Shown piece after piece: positions 42,680 to 54,023 of a stretch of 64,000 nt of DNA (positions are counted from its first letter, which is position 1; each line of letters starts with the position of its first letter). The stretch spans positions 566,872 through 630,871 of the forward strand of contig CACRXP010000002.1 in NCBI GenBank assembly GCA_902702965.1. Direction: 5' to 3'. Both the position numbers and the translations under genes were made by a program. Under the pieces are notes generated by a model. It made no database searches and was not told the origin of the DNA. It worked only from the letters and a program-made list of their open reading frames with translations. The stretch is from Spirometra erinaceieuropaei. Lineage: Eukaryota; Platyhelminthes; Cestoda; Diphyllobothriidea; Diphyllobothriidae.

Positions 42680-45600
42680 ATAAATCGATCAGAAATTTAA
42701 TTTAAAGTGGCATGTTGTGTTGGTCGGCCTCATGCTTTCGTATGGCAACGGGAATGGGCGAGCTAAACAAGAAAAATAAAACAAAAAGCTTTGATGACAT
42801 GGGAAGTAATTATTGTTTTCAGTGTGGTATCTGCAACGGCCTGAAAATAGATGCCAAAATAAAATCGCATATGACATTATCTCCAGTCTACCGGCAGTTA
42901 AGTGGGGTCCTACCGTTGCCGAAGAATTTAGTGCATCTTCATGTCAGCAAAGTCCTTCTCAGCCTGTGAATGAACTGTAATAAATTCAGCAAAACTTGGA
43001 CACCTAGTTTGTTGGAAGTGTAAAAAAGTTGACGCGTAATTCCCTGGAGCCGATTGTCAAGTACGCTGAATGCCAGCATTTTCCATAGGCAATTTCACAA
43101 GCCTTTTTTCTCAAATAGTGGTACTTGTATTTCAAGTGTGCCCTACACTAACCAGCCAATAGAATTTCCTTTTGCCGTACTTCCAAAGAGGTACCATTGG
43201 AAGGAGCCAGAATGTACATATGTTCTCGATGTTCTAGGATAGCGTACGTACACTCGCAAGGGTCAAGGCCCATCAGTCGATCCCCTTACCCGGCAAGTGG
43301 AGTTTCTGCCTAGCTGCCCCGTTTGCCTAACGCTTCAAGGGAGTCTGGATGTGATTGAGGAGTATTCCTGGCAAAGGGAAAGGAGGCTGGGGTGGTTATT
43401 TCTGGTTTATTGCCCGTCCTCAGTCCAGCCACACTCCGAAATCAGGCCAAGAAAACCAGAAAAGCTCCTTTGCATCAGATAATCAGGGTGACTCGGTAGG
43501 CTTCTGTAGTGGCAAAATGGTTGACAACACAAAGATTCCCAAGTCAAAAGTCAGAGAGACAGAGACGGTTGGATAAACTATCGAGGCATGAGGACGTGCA
43601 CGCGCCTCGGCAGGCAGAGTCAGCAATCCGTCTCACCAGCTGAGTTACAGCCGTTGAAGTTTTTAGTTCAGGCGCGAGGCGCGTGCGTGGGCTTGGGCTT
43701 TGTCCGCTCGCAACCAATCAGCAATGGACACAGCAATAACTGGCCTCGAGCTCTCACAGTGCTGGTGTCAAGCCACTCTCGACCCAAGAAATCGACTGAC
43801 GGGGGCGTTAGGCTGAATGAATTTAGAATCGGTGAGCGGCTGCATTGTCGATCGCAAGGGCTGACTACCGCACGTCTCTCCCACTTGACTGGAATTTATA
43901 GACAATGGTCTGAAAAATTACGTCCTTTTCTGCCATATTAATGAAATTCAAGTCAGCGGATCGGACTATCAATCGAAACTTGCTTACGTTTACGCTGTTA
44001 CCGCCTCTAGTTGAACCGAGCATCGATGCAGGGAAAATCGAACTGCTCAGACGCAGCGTCGCACCCCGCAGGGTATTGACTGAAGACCAACTTCGAATAT
44101 TTGGGCGCCAATTTCTTGTAAAAGGCAAAACAAAATGGAAGTACCTTTCCTGCAAAACGGAGCAGATCGTCTCCTTCGCTCAAGGGCAGTTTTCAGCCTA
44201 AAACGATCGCTTCTCAACCGTTTGAGGCTATGATTGTGTAAGTTAGGCAGCATACCGACTGCAGGTCAGATGGACCTGAGGTCATATGAAACGACCAATA
44301 TGTATGGCTAGTGCCTACTCAAATAGCTATAGTAGGCATTCTTTCTAGGAAACATATGTTTGGGGACCCTCCCCCGATTGTTACCAACTCTGTTACCAAC
44401 GTTCCAGCTTTCACCTGCACGATTATTGAGACTCGGCTTGATAAGTCGGACATGTGAAAAGCGACGTCTATCTCTGAACACAGTGTCTGGTAGGCCGCGG
44501 CCGAGTCAGCTCTTCGGTCAGTCGGAGGCTGTGTCCCGCATGCTCCCGTTGGACTTATCAAGTCAAAAATGCGCTGGGTGCAGTAAATCCAAGAGTAGAT
44601 TAATTTTACGTCTACAGGTCGTTTGTTGCCAGGCCACCGGGCGCAGTTATCATTACAGTCTTCGAAATTTACTCCTGACTATCAGGTTTTAGAAGGTGGA
44701 CTTGATTGGGAAACCATGAATGAATTTATTGTTTCTCATCAGAATGCACTTGCACTTCGCAAATATGTGGAACAGTAGAAGCTAACTTCGGATGACATGC
44801 GTCTCTTTTTTACATTCTAACGTTTTGCCAGAGTCACCACAATCCCATTTTGGTACTATTTTAGAGATAGACTTGTAGTGGCCCTACTCCGAGCCCCTGC
44901 CGCCTCTCAGACGTGTTTACAAGTGCGCACCAGGCCTGCCTGGCATTCGCTCACTCGGCTCTCCAACTGGCCAATCAGATTCAAGGCCGAACCAGGCGTG
45001 TCCTGGCTTAAGACGCTGCGACGCACTTCCTAGGACTCTCCTCTCTCTTCCATTCGGGACCGAGCCTGAAGGTCGTGGTAGTTAGGGTCTTTCGCTCTCG
45101 GCTTAGGCTTCTGCAATAGGCTAATTGAACGCGGGGTCGGATGCATCGCTGGTGGCCAGCGGACATATGGAGTAGGACAGGACTAGATTCTGACGATTTT
45201 AGAAAACACCGATAGGACTGTAAGAACATAAGATGTTTTGGTACAAGAATATCAAAGGCGCCTAGTACAAATGGTTTGTAAGTAATTAGCGCCTTTAACA
45301 TTCTTGGCGACTTTTTACCCGTGATCGTCGTCAGCAGACACATTAAAAGAGGACCAGGTAGAAAGGGTAAATTGCCGAAATGGTGTCTCATTGCAAAAAA
45401 TTGGTCGATCACGCTGGCCTGAGGACGGGTCTGAACGGCGAAGTGAATGTTTTGTTGTCTACTCATGAATGCTGCAACACCGAACTGGGCTGTGCATGTG
45501 ATTCTAGTAATCATGGTAACTTTTGTACAAGCGATTATTTCAGAGCAACGGCCGTCTTTCGTGCATCATAACCGAATAAGAGCACATTTAGCGAAATCAG

Positions 45601-47140
45601 AACATTAGAATTTCACTCCGTTTTGACTGGAAATTCCGTTCCCGAACAAGAAATAGTGGGTCAGAAGCCTGTTAGTCTGTTCGGTTCGAATAAAGTCAAC
45701 CAAAAACTACAATGTTTTGGGAATGCGACATCCTTCGCCGTATTGGAAATTGAGATTTCCAGGCATTATGATAGCGATCTCTTCACAAACCAGATGGCTT
45801 CTGAATACTTTCACTTTCACGTCTTCCCACAGACTTCTAATCACCGCGTTCACTCTTTAAAGCGTAATTGGCGCTCTCATGACCCAGGAAACTGATGGTC
45901 TCGGCTAGTATGGTCCAGTACAGTGGGTGTTCAATAGGCGAGATAGGCCTTTGTAAAAAAGAGAATGGATTCTCCAATGCTAATAGAAGATGTTGATCGA
46001 AATGTGACTGTCCACAGCCTATATCACCACAGAATACTCACTTAGCGCCTTTCAGAAGGTGGACTAGTGACTATGAAGTCACAAGGAAAATCAAATCACC
46101 GGATGGCGTCAAGTTCTGCTACTTTGGTATAATCGAACAATATCATATTACGTAGCAGAAGTGTATTACTCCATAACGGTCATGTTACTCAATGAGGAAT
46201 TTCTGTACACTTGGGTGGACGAGAATTCGTCAGCATTGTTGCTACCACAGCAATGACTTTACAGCTCAATAAACTGTGTCCATTCGAATCGATCTTCACG
46301 GTTCTCACTGGACAGCATGTCACTGCCAAGGATCGCTCACGGGATGAGAACTAGTGTCCGGATAGCCGCAGCCTTGACGTTATGAGCCTATTAATGACGT
46401 GTTTCTAGAAAGTCGTCAACTTTCAAACGATCTTCCACATCACGAAACTGGCTACCGAACCTTTTCACTTTCTCCTGTAGCAACTATTGTAAGCCGAAGG
46501 TTTACGTAGGAGTTCAAGCTGCCAAACTGACAGAGTTTTGCGTGCAGTGCCTGTGGGTTTGTGTATGTATCTATTCTAGTGAGTAGGGGTTGTTTGGCGA
46601 GATAATTTGTCAGAAGATTTTCAGGTGATGGTCAAGTTCTGCTTCCGCTCTTTTCGGTTGGGAATGATTTAAATTACCACTCTTCACCCTTGTGCGGGTC
46701 TGTAACTAGGGTTTCGCATCACCAAATCAGTCATTTGCCGTTTCGATACTGCCGTAGAAATACTGCATTACAAGATCTAAGATTTCAAAATCAAAGTTCT
46801 GGCGCCTATGCGTCGATCACATGTTTGTAATGCAAAGGTAATGCAAAACCGCTAACTGCCTTTTCTCGGTGTGATGACGGCAAGGTAGGCACAAGAAAAC
46901 TGTCCCCCAAACAAAATCACAAAATCGCATAATTCCAGACTCTTAAAAGCGTCCACGTAGGGCTGCACAAGCGAGGATATTGGAAATCAATATACACAGG
47001 ATCCGAAACGCCCCGCAGTGCACCACACGCAAAATCCAGCGAGATCAGGAAAATCAATGTATACGCCACGAGGGATGACTAAGTGAAAAGCTTCATCGTA
47101 CGGCGGCCGCGGACCAGCTCCGAACAGGAGACTCGCTCAT
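42680..47140. other. Long stretch without recognised gene
   Basis: Several open frames of 60-170 codons occur (for example 43588-43941 +, 45008-45514 -, 45623-45895 +). None shows a domain I recognise, and the longest is within chance expectation for 64 kb in six frames. 43600-43645 has a weak box-A-like TAACTCAGCTGGTGAGAC on the minus strand without a convincing box B. 44890-45060 is GC-richer than its surroundings. Confidence 0.35.
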
Positions 47141-47141
47141 G

Positions 47142-47185
47142 TACAGTAGGCGTGCTAACTCATGAAATGTCATGAGTTAGCACAA
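47142..47185. repeat. Solo foldback-type terminus with subterminal hairpin
   Basis: TACAGTAGGCGTGCTAACTC is the terminus of the palindromic family (compare 54023-54000). Immediately inside, GTGCTAACTCATGA-AATG-TCATGAGTTAGCAC (47152-47183) is a perfect 14-bp hairpin. No long second arm follows. Confidence 0.7.
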
Positions 47186-47439
47186 GAAAATCCCTATAAC
47201 GCAAAATCCGCCCAAACCCTGTTCCTCAAAGTCTTACGACAGTGAAAAACGACTGTTCTTAAAAAGAAGACATGGTTGGGTTCATAAATTAATATTTACT
47301 AACGTAAAAATAAATACTTTTAACTTAAAACTAAGACTACGGAAAACGCCTGTATTAAAAATCGCCTATATGGGGCCAACTATAAGGTTGCATAATGAAG
47401 GGGAACGCATGAAACGGGGAAAAATAATGAAAAATAATA

Positions 47440-47790
47440 TCAAGTACAAAAGATCAGCACTTTGTTGATTGTCCATTTGCATTTATCACAACAGACAGTC
47501 TCAGACTTGGAGATAGACAGGTTGTCTATAGTTGATTGTCCAGTGTGATTATCTATCACAGTGTTAGGTTTTTCTTGCATTGAAGGTTTCCTGTTCGCCT
47601 TGTGCCAATTTCTTTTGATAAGAGCGAAAAGAGTTTCAATTGGATTGACATCCGGGTTGTTGGCAGGGATAAAAATCTACTGAAGGTCACAATCGGAGAG
47701 GCTGGCTGTTGTCTCAAAAGTCAGATTACTGTTGAAAGCATTATAAGATCCATACTTACTTAGAACGATGGACAGGAGCATTATGGTGTA
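47440..47790 (-). pseudogene. Tc1/mariner-like DDE transposase relic
   Basis: The minus strand 47676-47440 is open and encodes IFIPANNPDVNPIETLFALI, then KRNWHKANRKPS, the PxxxPDxNPIExxFxxxK block that carries the third acidic residue in IS630/Tc1/mariner transposases. An in-frame stop lies just before. About 95 bp upstream another frame reads HHNAPVHRSK, equivalent to the DNAPxH block with its catalytic aspartate lost. A decayed C-terminal piece. Its 3' side faces the foldback-type terminus at 47144. Confidence 0.65.
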
Positions 47791-48410
47791 AAATTATGGA
47801 ATCCTGACGCCGTGCTCCGCATTATCACATTTTCGAAGCTAGCAGAATGCATCGCGACTGGCCTGAGCTTGAGCACTGTTCACCGACTTGCCGCCACATG
47901 CGATTTTTTAGTCACATACTGTGAAGACTACATAAACCAGGACAATCAGGCGATCGCCGTCTACGAATAAGTCCTGGGCACTGAACCTTCATTAAAGCAC
48001 ATAAATGTAGGAGCTCAGATAGACTGTGAGACGATGAGGTCGATTTCTTTAGCCCGTTCTTTGTATTATGGACATCGAGCGCGATTTTGGCTGCGTTAGG
48101 GCACGGGTAATTTTCACGAGTCAAAGCATGACGATCTGGAAGCTGCAAGCGTTGTTAAACCCTGGTGTTAATTCGACTAATTGTCGCTTGGAGCTTCCAA
48201 CATTCTACCCGACTTTGCGCACCAACCCCAAACGACGACAACGGAAAGTGGTAGATGGGTGCTCATCGGTCGCATTAAGGACTTAGTCTTCCCATCGTGC
48301 TTTGGGGTTGACTCTCGAGCCCGACATCAGCCGCTCAGCGACGCGCAACATGGGCATGATAACATTTCCGAAGAAGAAAAGGTAGACTGGAATAACCATT
48401 TCTGACTTGT
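47791..48410. other. No recognised gene
   Basis: Could contain decayed N-terminal transposase sequence, but no motif is legible. Open frames at 47912-48148 (-) and 48068-48405 (+) are unrecognised. Confidence 0.3.
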
Positions 48411-48414
48411 TCGC

Positions 48415-48535
48415 CGTCATCAGGCAGCCACGCCCAACCCTCCAGATGTACAACCCCCGAGACTTAATTCCACGATCTGTTGGTTAGAAGTCCAACGCCT
48501 CTAACCATTGGGCCACGGCTGGTTAACCTGCCATT
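48415..48535 (-). repeat. tRNA-like SINE, family B (minus copy)
   Basis: Reverse complement: GTGGCCCAATGGTTAGAGGC (box A like), TTCTAACCAACAGATCG, GGAATTAAGTCTCGG (decayed box B), then GGGCGTGGCTGCCTGATGAC. It faces a plus-strand copy about 130 bp away. Confidence 0.7.
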
Positions 48536-48659
48536 CTGCCTATCATACTAGCCGTTGAAAGGCCGTTGGCGGGGCTTAAGGGAGAGCCCCAAGGCACAAC
48601 GGGACGAGTGACTTCCGTGCCGCGATCGGTGCGCGCCCCTCTATACCGCTGGTAACATT

Positions 48660-48840
48660 CCACGATCTCAACCGACAGAACAACGAGCCCGTGGCTCAAT
48701 GATTAGGACGTTTAATTCTCAACCAACTGGTCGCGGGATCGAGCCTCAGGGGTTGCACACCTTGGTATTAGGCGTGGCTAGCTGAGGACGGAGAAGAAGC
48801 CAGAAATGACCTTCCCAGTCTCCCTCGTCTTTGTCACTTA
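48660..48840 (+). repeat. tRNA-like SINE, family B (plus copy)
   Basis: GTGGCTCAATGATTAGGACG, TCTCAACCAACTGGTCG, GGGATCGAGCCTCAGG (box B like), TAGGCGTGGCTAGCTGAGGA, then GAAATGACCTTCCCAGTCTC. Same order as the minus copy. Confidence 0.7.
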
Positions 48841-49326
48841 CAATTAAAAGTGAACCGATCGAGATTCGCTGAATAACGAGTCAACTGCAGGTACCTATCA
48901 CTCAAGGGACACATTACGGAACCACATGAAGTGACAACTGTCCAGACCGGGGCAGCTACAAAAGAGTGCGTCAGCACACGTATACACAAAACGAGATGCC
49001 AGCCCACTTACTTATCTAACATGTCTCCAAATAACGAGGGACTAGGTGTGGCCGTGAATATGAACTCCCCCAGACCAAGAGAAAACAGAACTCGCCGACG
49101 ATGTTCCCTCCATCAAGTTCCTTTAAACTTTCGACGGGTGCCAAATAAGCGGCCGCAGGTATCACGGCTACCTTACGTACTATTGTTTGTTCAGTAGGTG
49201 TGCTTGTGGTATTTTTTGCTGGCGCGCAGGTAACGGCCACATTCACTGTCGGTAGGCATGGAGATCAAATGGTGGAAGTAACGATGCTTACTTACACGTC
49301 TTCTGTTTGTGCCTCCGTTGGTTAAC

Positions 49327-50290
49327 TTATCCAGTCACCGTTGGTTGGCTCTCTTCAATTGGATACGCTTCTGCCCAATGTCGTAGGAAAGTTTCCCAGC
49401 AGGCTGCCATGTTGTCGGCCCTTAGGTCGAACCAGAGGCGGTACTGAACCTCATCTAGGTGGGCCCACACTGCCCTGTTACAGACAGGTCCAGACTCCTG
49501 CAGCTTCCTCTTTAACCTGCTCCAGTAGGCCTCTATGGCGTTCGTATGCCGTCCTGTTGTGGCATTCACGAACCCCTACGGTGGTTGAGAGTGTAGTGCG
49601 TATAACCTTCCGACGGTAGGCGGGTGCAACCCTTCCACTCATCGGTTACGATAACACTGCCAGCAGCCACCCACTTCCTTATGAAAGGCCTTCGGGCCTC
49701 CCAGCGCGGTTGTTAATCTGCTCAAATAGGGCTTTCCGTCTGCGTGTATCGTACATACCAACGACGCACAACTGCCGCCCCGGTCGTCCCTAGTTATACT
49801 TGCGGCGACTTATGAGCGTCTCGTCTATCTGTACTTCCACGCCTGGTCCCCCAATTTGGGTTACGGCGGATAGATGTGCGTGTGAGCAGGCCCCGCGGCA
49901 AATGCCGTACCATTTCATGGCAGTATTTCTACTGACACCTACACTTGCCGCACACCGCTTGGCCCGCACACCTTCGACAAACTTGTAGCATATACGCATC
50001 AGTGTCTGCAGACTGAGCTTACTACCAACGAACATTGACCCCGTCCGCAGGCACCGCTTCCGTCTGCCGTGTCCACAACGGAATGCATAACCGTCCGTAT
50101 GCTGCCGCAACACTTGCATCTGCACAGTACGCCGACATCGCCATGCTAAGGTGGTGGCCAGCAACCTCCACCGCTGCAGGTACTGAACGACACCTGCTGA
50201 CTGAAGGACGGCTTGTATTTCATCCTCGGCCGTCGGTATAATCCGCTGAGGACCGCGCCTACGTCCGCCTGCATTCGGGTTACGTAGGCC
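49327..50290 (-). pseudogene. Merlin-type (IS1016/ISXO2-like) DDE transposase
   Basis: From about 50290 the minus strand reads KYPWWEQFAGLRNP, EDEIQAVLQSAGVVQYLQRW, a cysteine-bearing domain (WRCRRTV...DGYAFRCG), SMFVGSKLSLQTLM, AASVGVSRNTAMKW and VQIDETLISRRKYN. This is the N-terminal zinc-ribbon/HTH part and first catalytic D of ISXO2/Merlin transposases. A TAG stop follows. Other frames then give VGMYDTRRRKALFEQ, VTDEWKGC (second D, about 49636-49649) and 49569-49327 gives HTNAIEAYWSRLKRKLQE (catalytic E). All three acidic residues survive, but a stop and at least one frameshift break the frame. Target-site duplications and terminal repeats could not be placed by eye. Confidence 0.85.
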
Positions 50291-51720
50291 TGCAAACTGC
50301 TCCCACCATGGATACTTACAAATCCCGTAAAACAGCGACCTTACACACAGCGGCCGCCAAGTTCGGGAGTTCGCCGACTTGCTGTAGGTTGGTGCGGTGG
50401 CGTTGGAGTACGTCCAGGTATCCTAAACATTTTTCGCGTTATGCGTATTAGACGGTGCATGCGGTGGAGACCACCGATATAACAAATAGGGAGGGGGTGA
50501 GGAGGGGGTCAGTAAGGGGCCGGGAAGTGACGCAATTGTCATAAGCACTTTATTCAAATACTCTTACCCAACCGAAGTACATCGCTGTCCCCTCGCGTCC
50601 CCCTTGCGCATCGTCTGTTTCCCGTCCATCTGATGCACACCACTTTCAAGTGTGGCGCCAACGATCCCATTGGTTAGCCGCTTGGCGGTTCAGTTTTACT
50701 CGCCCCGGCCCCCAATCACATCACGCCCCAGGCCAGCCCACCTTCGATTGGGCATTGCCTACGGTTTTCCCTATTTGCGCGCCATCCTGCGGTATTTTTG
50801 ACTTCATTAAAACAAATAATTATTTTTCTGCGATTTCCAACATTTTTCGGAATCCAGCTGTCAATCCAGTGCCCTCTGCCGGTTACCCCGCCCGTTCTTC
50901 CCCTCAAAACCGCCATCCCGTTGTACCCGACCCACCTAGAGAAGTTTTCTCACTGTGGCCGCCTGTTGGGCCTCGGCCAAACTTTCACTGTTTAAATTGA
51001 TTTCGGAATTCTTACACACGACTCAACTAGCTCGATGCAGTCCTCAATGCTATCGACATGCATTAATCATTTTTGACATCAGTGCATTTAGTAGGATTCT
51101 TTCAGCCTTCGCTTTGTTTCATTTAAAGGACGGTCTTCAAGCCTGGAATTGCTGTCTAAGAAACCGAATGCAGATTTTAGAAAGATCCACTGAAATTGTG
51201 CCGAACTAAGGTTTCTTAAGTAGCCAAACTTAATGTCTGCCCTAAATCTGCTCGTTTTCTGATTCAGGCAGAAGAACGTTTATCTTGCTTTAACCTTAAA
51301 ATGCTGAAAAGTTTAGTCTATAACGTCGATTGTGGTCAATTTTTTCTTCGTGACAGGGATGGAAGCCCAAGAAACAGTTTTTCCAACCAGCCAACGCTCC
51401 GCACTATTCTGGTAGCAAGTTTCGGGAAGATGGAGCAAATAAATTGCCGCGATGGTTGTGGCGGAGACAGTCGGTGTCTTCAGGAAGACTCTTGATAATC
51501 GCCGACCTAAAAGTACGACTGATCTGAGATGATGCACCTTACGATCGCGTGACCACTCATCTTCCAACAAAAATGGCTTGACGTAAACAAACACACCTAC
51601 TATAGGCATTTTAGTAAAACTTTATATGTTCATATAGTTCAGCGGAAGTTTGTGACAGTAGTAGGCTCACATCTCCCCCTTCATGGCTTGACTACAAAAA
51701 TTGCTCATTTGATACCGCAG
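50291..51720. other. No recognised gene; GC-rich stretch
   Basis: 50560-50960 is CCAAT-rich and GC-rich (ATTGG at 50670 and 50747) compared with the AT-rich sequence after 51000. It might be a promoter region of a gene outside recognition, but no transcription unit is visible. Confidence 0.3.
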
Positions 51721-51724
51721 TCTC

Positions 51725-51835
51725 ACAATCTCTGACGATGGCCTCCTGTACGAGACCGAAAGCTCAGATTAATATACCTACTTTTCCAGGGATCGTTTCT
51801 TCATCTTCTTCACAACAAGAACCTGGGATTCGCAT
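51725..51835 (+). ncRNA. Candidate hammerhead motif and Penelope-type tail
   Basis: CTGACGA (51732-51738), T, helix II GGCCTC-CTGTAC-GAGACC (5 of 6 pairs), GAAA (51758-51761), then CTC. AATATACCTACTTTTCCAGG and TTTCTTCATCTTCTTCAC follow, equivalent to the tail after the 42.6-kb motif. The core heptamer fits CUGANGA. Helix III and the cleavage triplet differ from GTC, so activity is doubtful. Confidence 0.5.
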
Positions 51836-51839
51836 ATTC

Positions 51840-53028
51840 ACTTCCATCCGTAGCAGTCTGTAATTTAGTAGTTGCCCCTATATGGAACTACAAAACACCC
51901 TCATTTGAGTTACCAGGACAAGCGCCTATCCTAATATGAGACCTCCTCTGACGATGACAGATACTGACCCAACAGGAATCACTCAATTCAAATAGACAGA
52001 AAATTTTGCAAAATAATTGCTTTTTCCGGAGATAAGATTTTCAGTTTCATTTCCTAACTTCAGATAATGATGCAAGTGTTATTTATGAAAGATCAAATAA
52101 TAATGGATATTTCCTGCGCGCAAACCAGGTTTGGATAAAAAAAAACTATCCGAGTCCATCTGACACCCTCCCATTTTTCTCATTATTTTCCAATTCAAGT
52201 CACAATCCCCACGACTAAAGGGAATGCACAGTGGTTGCTCGTGGTGCTTCATGCGCCTTGCCTGCATCTGAGCATACCAGAGTAACTGTTCCTGACTCAC
52301 CTTTACGTCTGTTGAGCTTCGTACTAATAGCCTGCAAGTCAGTGTAACCGGTGACCTATAAGATGACAAAATGGTCCATTACAAAAAATATTATTTGAAG
52401 GTTTGTCTTGTAAAAAATCCCCGACAGAAGTCCTCCGTTAGTTTTGAATTAAAGCTTCAGTGTGGAATTGGCGGTCATTATTCAGTGCAAGCACACATAC
52501 GGCTACTAACTAGTGCAGGCAGGACGTATGCGTAAGTAGCGAAAGTTAGGTTCGCGTGAGGGTAAATCAAAGAAGACCACTGAGGAGGTGGGGGGAGGGG
52601 GTGACAATCCTGTAAAAGATGAGCGGCTACTGGCAGCGACAACAGATTTTGGCTACATTCAACCATCAAAGCGCGCGCGGTCTTGCGGCAGCGGCGAGCC
52701 TGAGTAGGGCGCTCACTAATTCCTAGGGTTGCACCATCAAGCCTTGTTGGGTTCTTGCATGTTTCGTTTTTCTGTGCGCAGAGCTACAGGAGGGATATTG
52801 CACAACAATCATTCGGCGAACGTGTCATGCCATCCTACAGCTAGGACTAAAGACAAGGCTTCTTTTTTTCCCAGTCCTCTTTCTGTACTGCCCTAACTAC
52901 AGATACCACTTTTCTGACTGCAATTGGGAGTCAAGAATGACTGGAGTTAACTTCATTGGGCGGCTCGGGTGTCATCTTGGAGCTTCCGATCGCCGATGGT
53001 TGGAGATGTCAGATATTTTCTCTTTATA
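51840..53028. other. No recognised gene
   Basis: Open frames such as 52079-52369 (-) are unrecognised. No repeat landmark is assigned. Confidence 0.35.
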
Positions 53029-54023
53029 CAGTGGGTGGGCTAACTCGTGAAATTTCAACCGAAATTCCGAAATGCGTTTTCGTTTCGAAAAGATTAATTA
53101 CATAGGGTTCTAAAACTAGTCATCTTGCAACATAATCCTATAATATTTCAGTTACCTCAGGGTGCCGGCATTCGAATGAACTTCCTTCCGGTTGCATGCA
53201 CGAACGACACTCTGTTAAAAATGACTACCTTCGTATGATGAATGTTTCTCATTGATTTTTGATGTCCCAAAAAGTCCAGTTATATTTCATGGAGAATATG
53301 CATAAAAATATTTATTCTTTTGCTCATTCGGCAGATAACTACGTCTTCTTATAAATTTATGATCGAAGGAAGGACATAAATGGGTTTTAAAAAAGTTCCT
53401 AATTGTAAGACTTTTAAGTACCGTGAAATGACCGTTCATAAATCGTTATATCTCTGCATTTACCAATGTGGCTTGTAAAGTTAACAATATGGATCAAATC
53501 CACTGCTTAATTTTATGAGCCCTATATATTCCCCCTTTATTACCGTAGAGAAATGTGGGGTTTTCCGTACGCGGAAAATAGACGGCTTGTATTTTGGAGA
53601 CCCTGAATCCAAGTGTGACGGAATAGCTGGTTTAAAATTATTCGAGAATCCGAAAACTTTTTTAAAATCGAATTATGTCCCTCCTTTGAGTAAAAATGTA
53701 GAAGAAGACGTAATGATCTGCCGAATGAGCAAAAGGACAAATATTTTTATGCATATTCTCCATGAAATATAAGTGGACTTTTAGGGACATCGAAAATCAA
53801 TGAGAAACATTCATCCTACAAAGGTAGTCATTTTTAACAGAGTGTCATTTGTGCATGCAACCGGAAGGAGGTTCATTCGAATGCCGGCACCCTGAGGTAA
53901 CTGAAATATTATAGGATTATGTTGCAAGGTGACTAGTTTTACAACCCTTTGTAATTAATCTTTTAGAAACGAGAACGCATTTCGGAATCTCGGTCGACAT
54001 CTCATGAGTTAGTCCACCTACTG
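53029..54023. repeat. Long palindromic foldback element, copy B (GGTGG subfamily)
   Basis: CAGTGGGTGGGCTAACTCGT at the left and CATGAGTTAGTCCACCTACT at the right, both flanked by TA. AAATGCGTTTTCGTTTCGAA (53071-53090) recurs inverted near 53960-53985. CATTCGAATGAACTTCCTTC (53170) recurs inverted near 53866-53885. It is about 995 bp. Its central spacer is inverted relative to copy A (AACAATATGGATCAAATCCA versus TGGATTTGATCCATATTGTT). Confidence 0.92.

Noticed and set aside
45008..45514. A 168-codon minus-strand open frame
   Set aside because: An open frame of this length is expected once or twice by chance in 64 kb read in six frames; no domain or conserved copy was seen.
48410..48440. CTGATGACGG...GAACAAGTC as a hammerhead
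   Set aside because: There is no helix II hairpin or GAAA in the right place; it is part of the SINE family B body.
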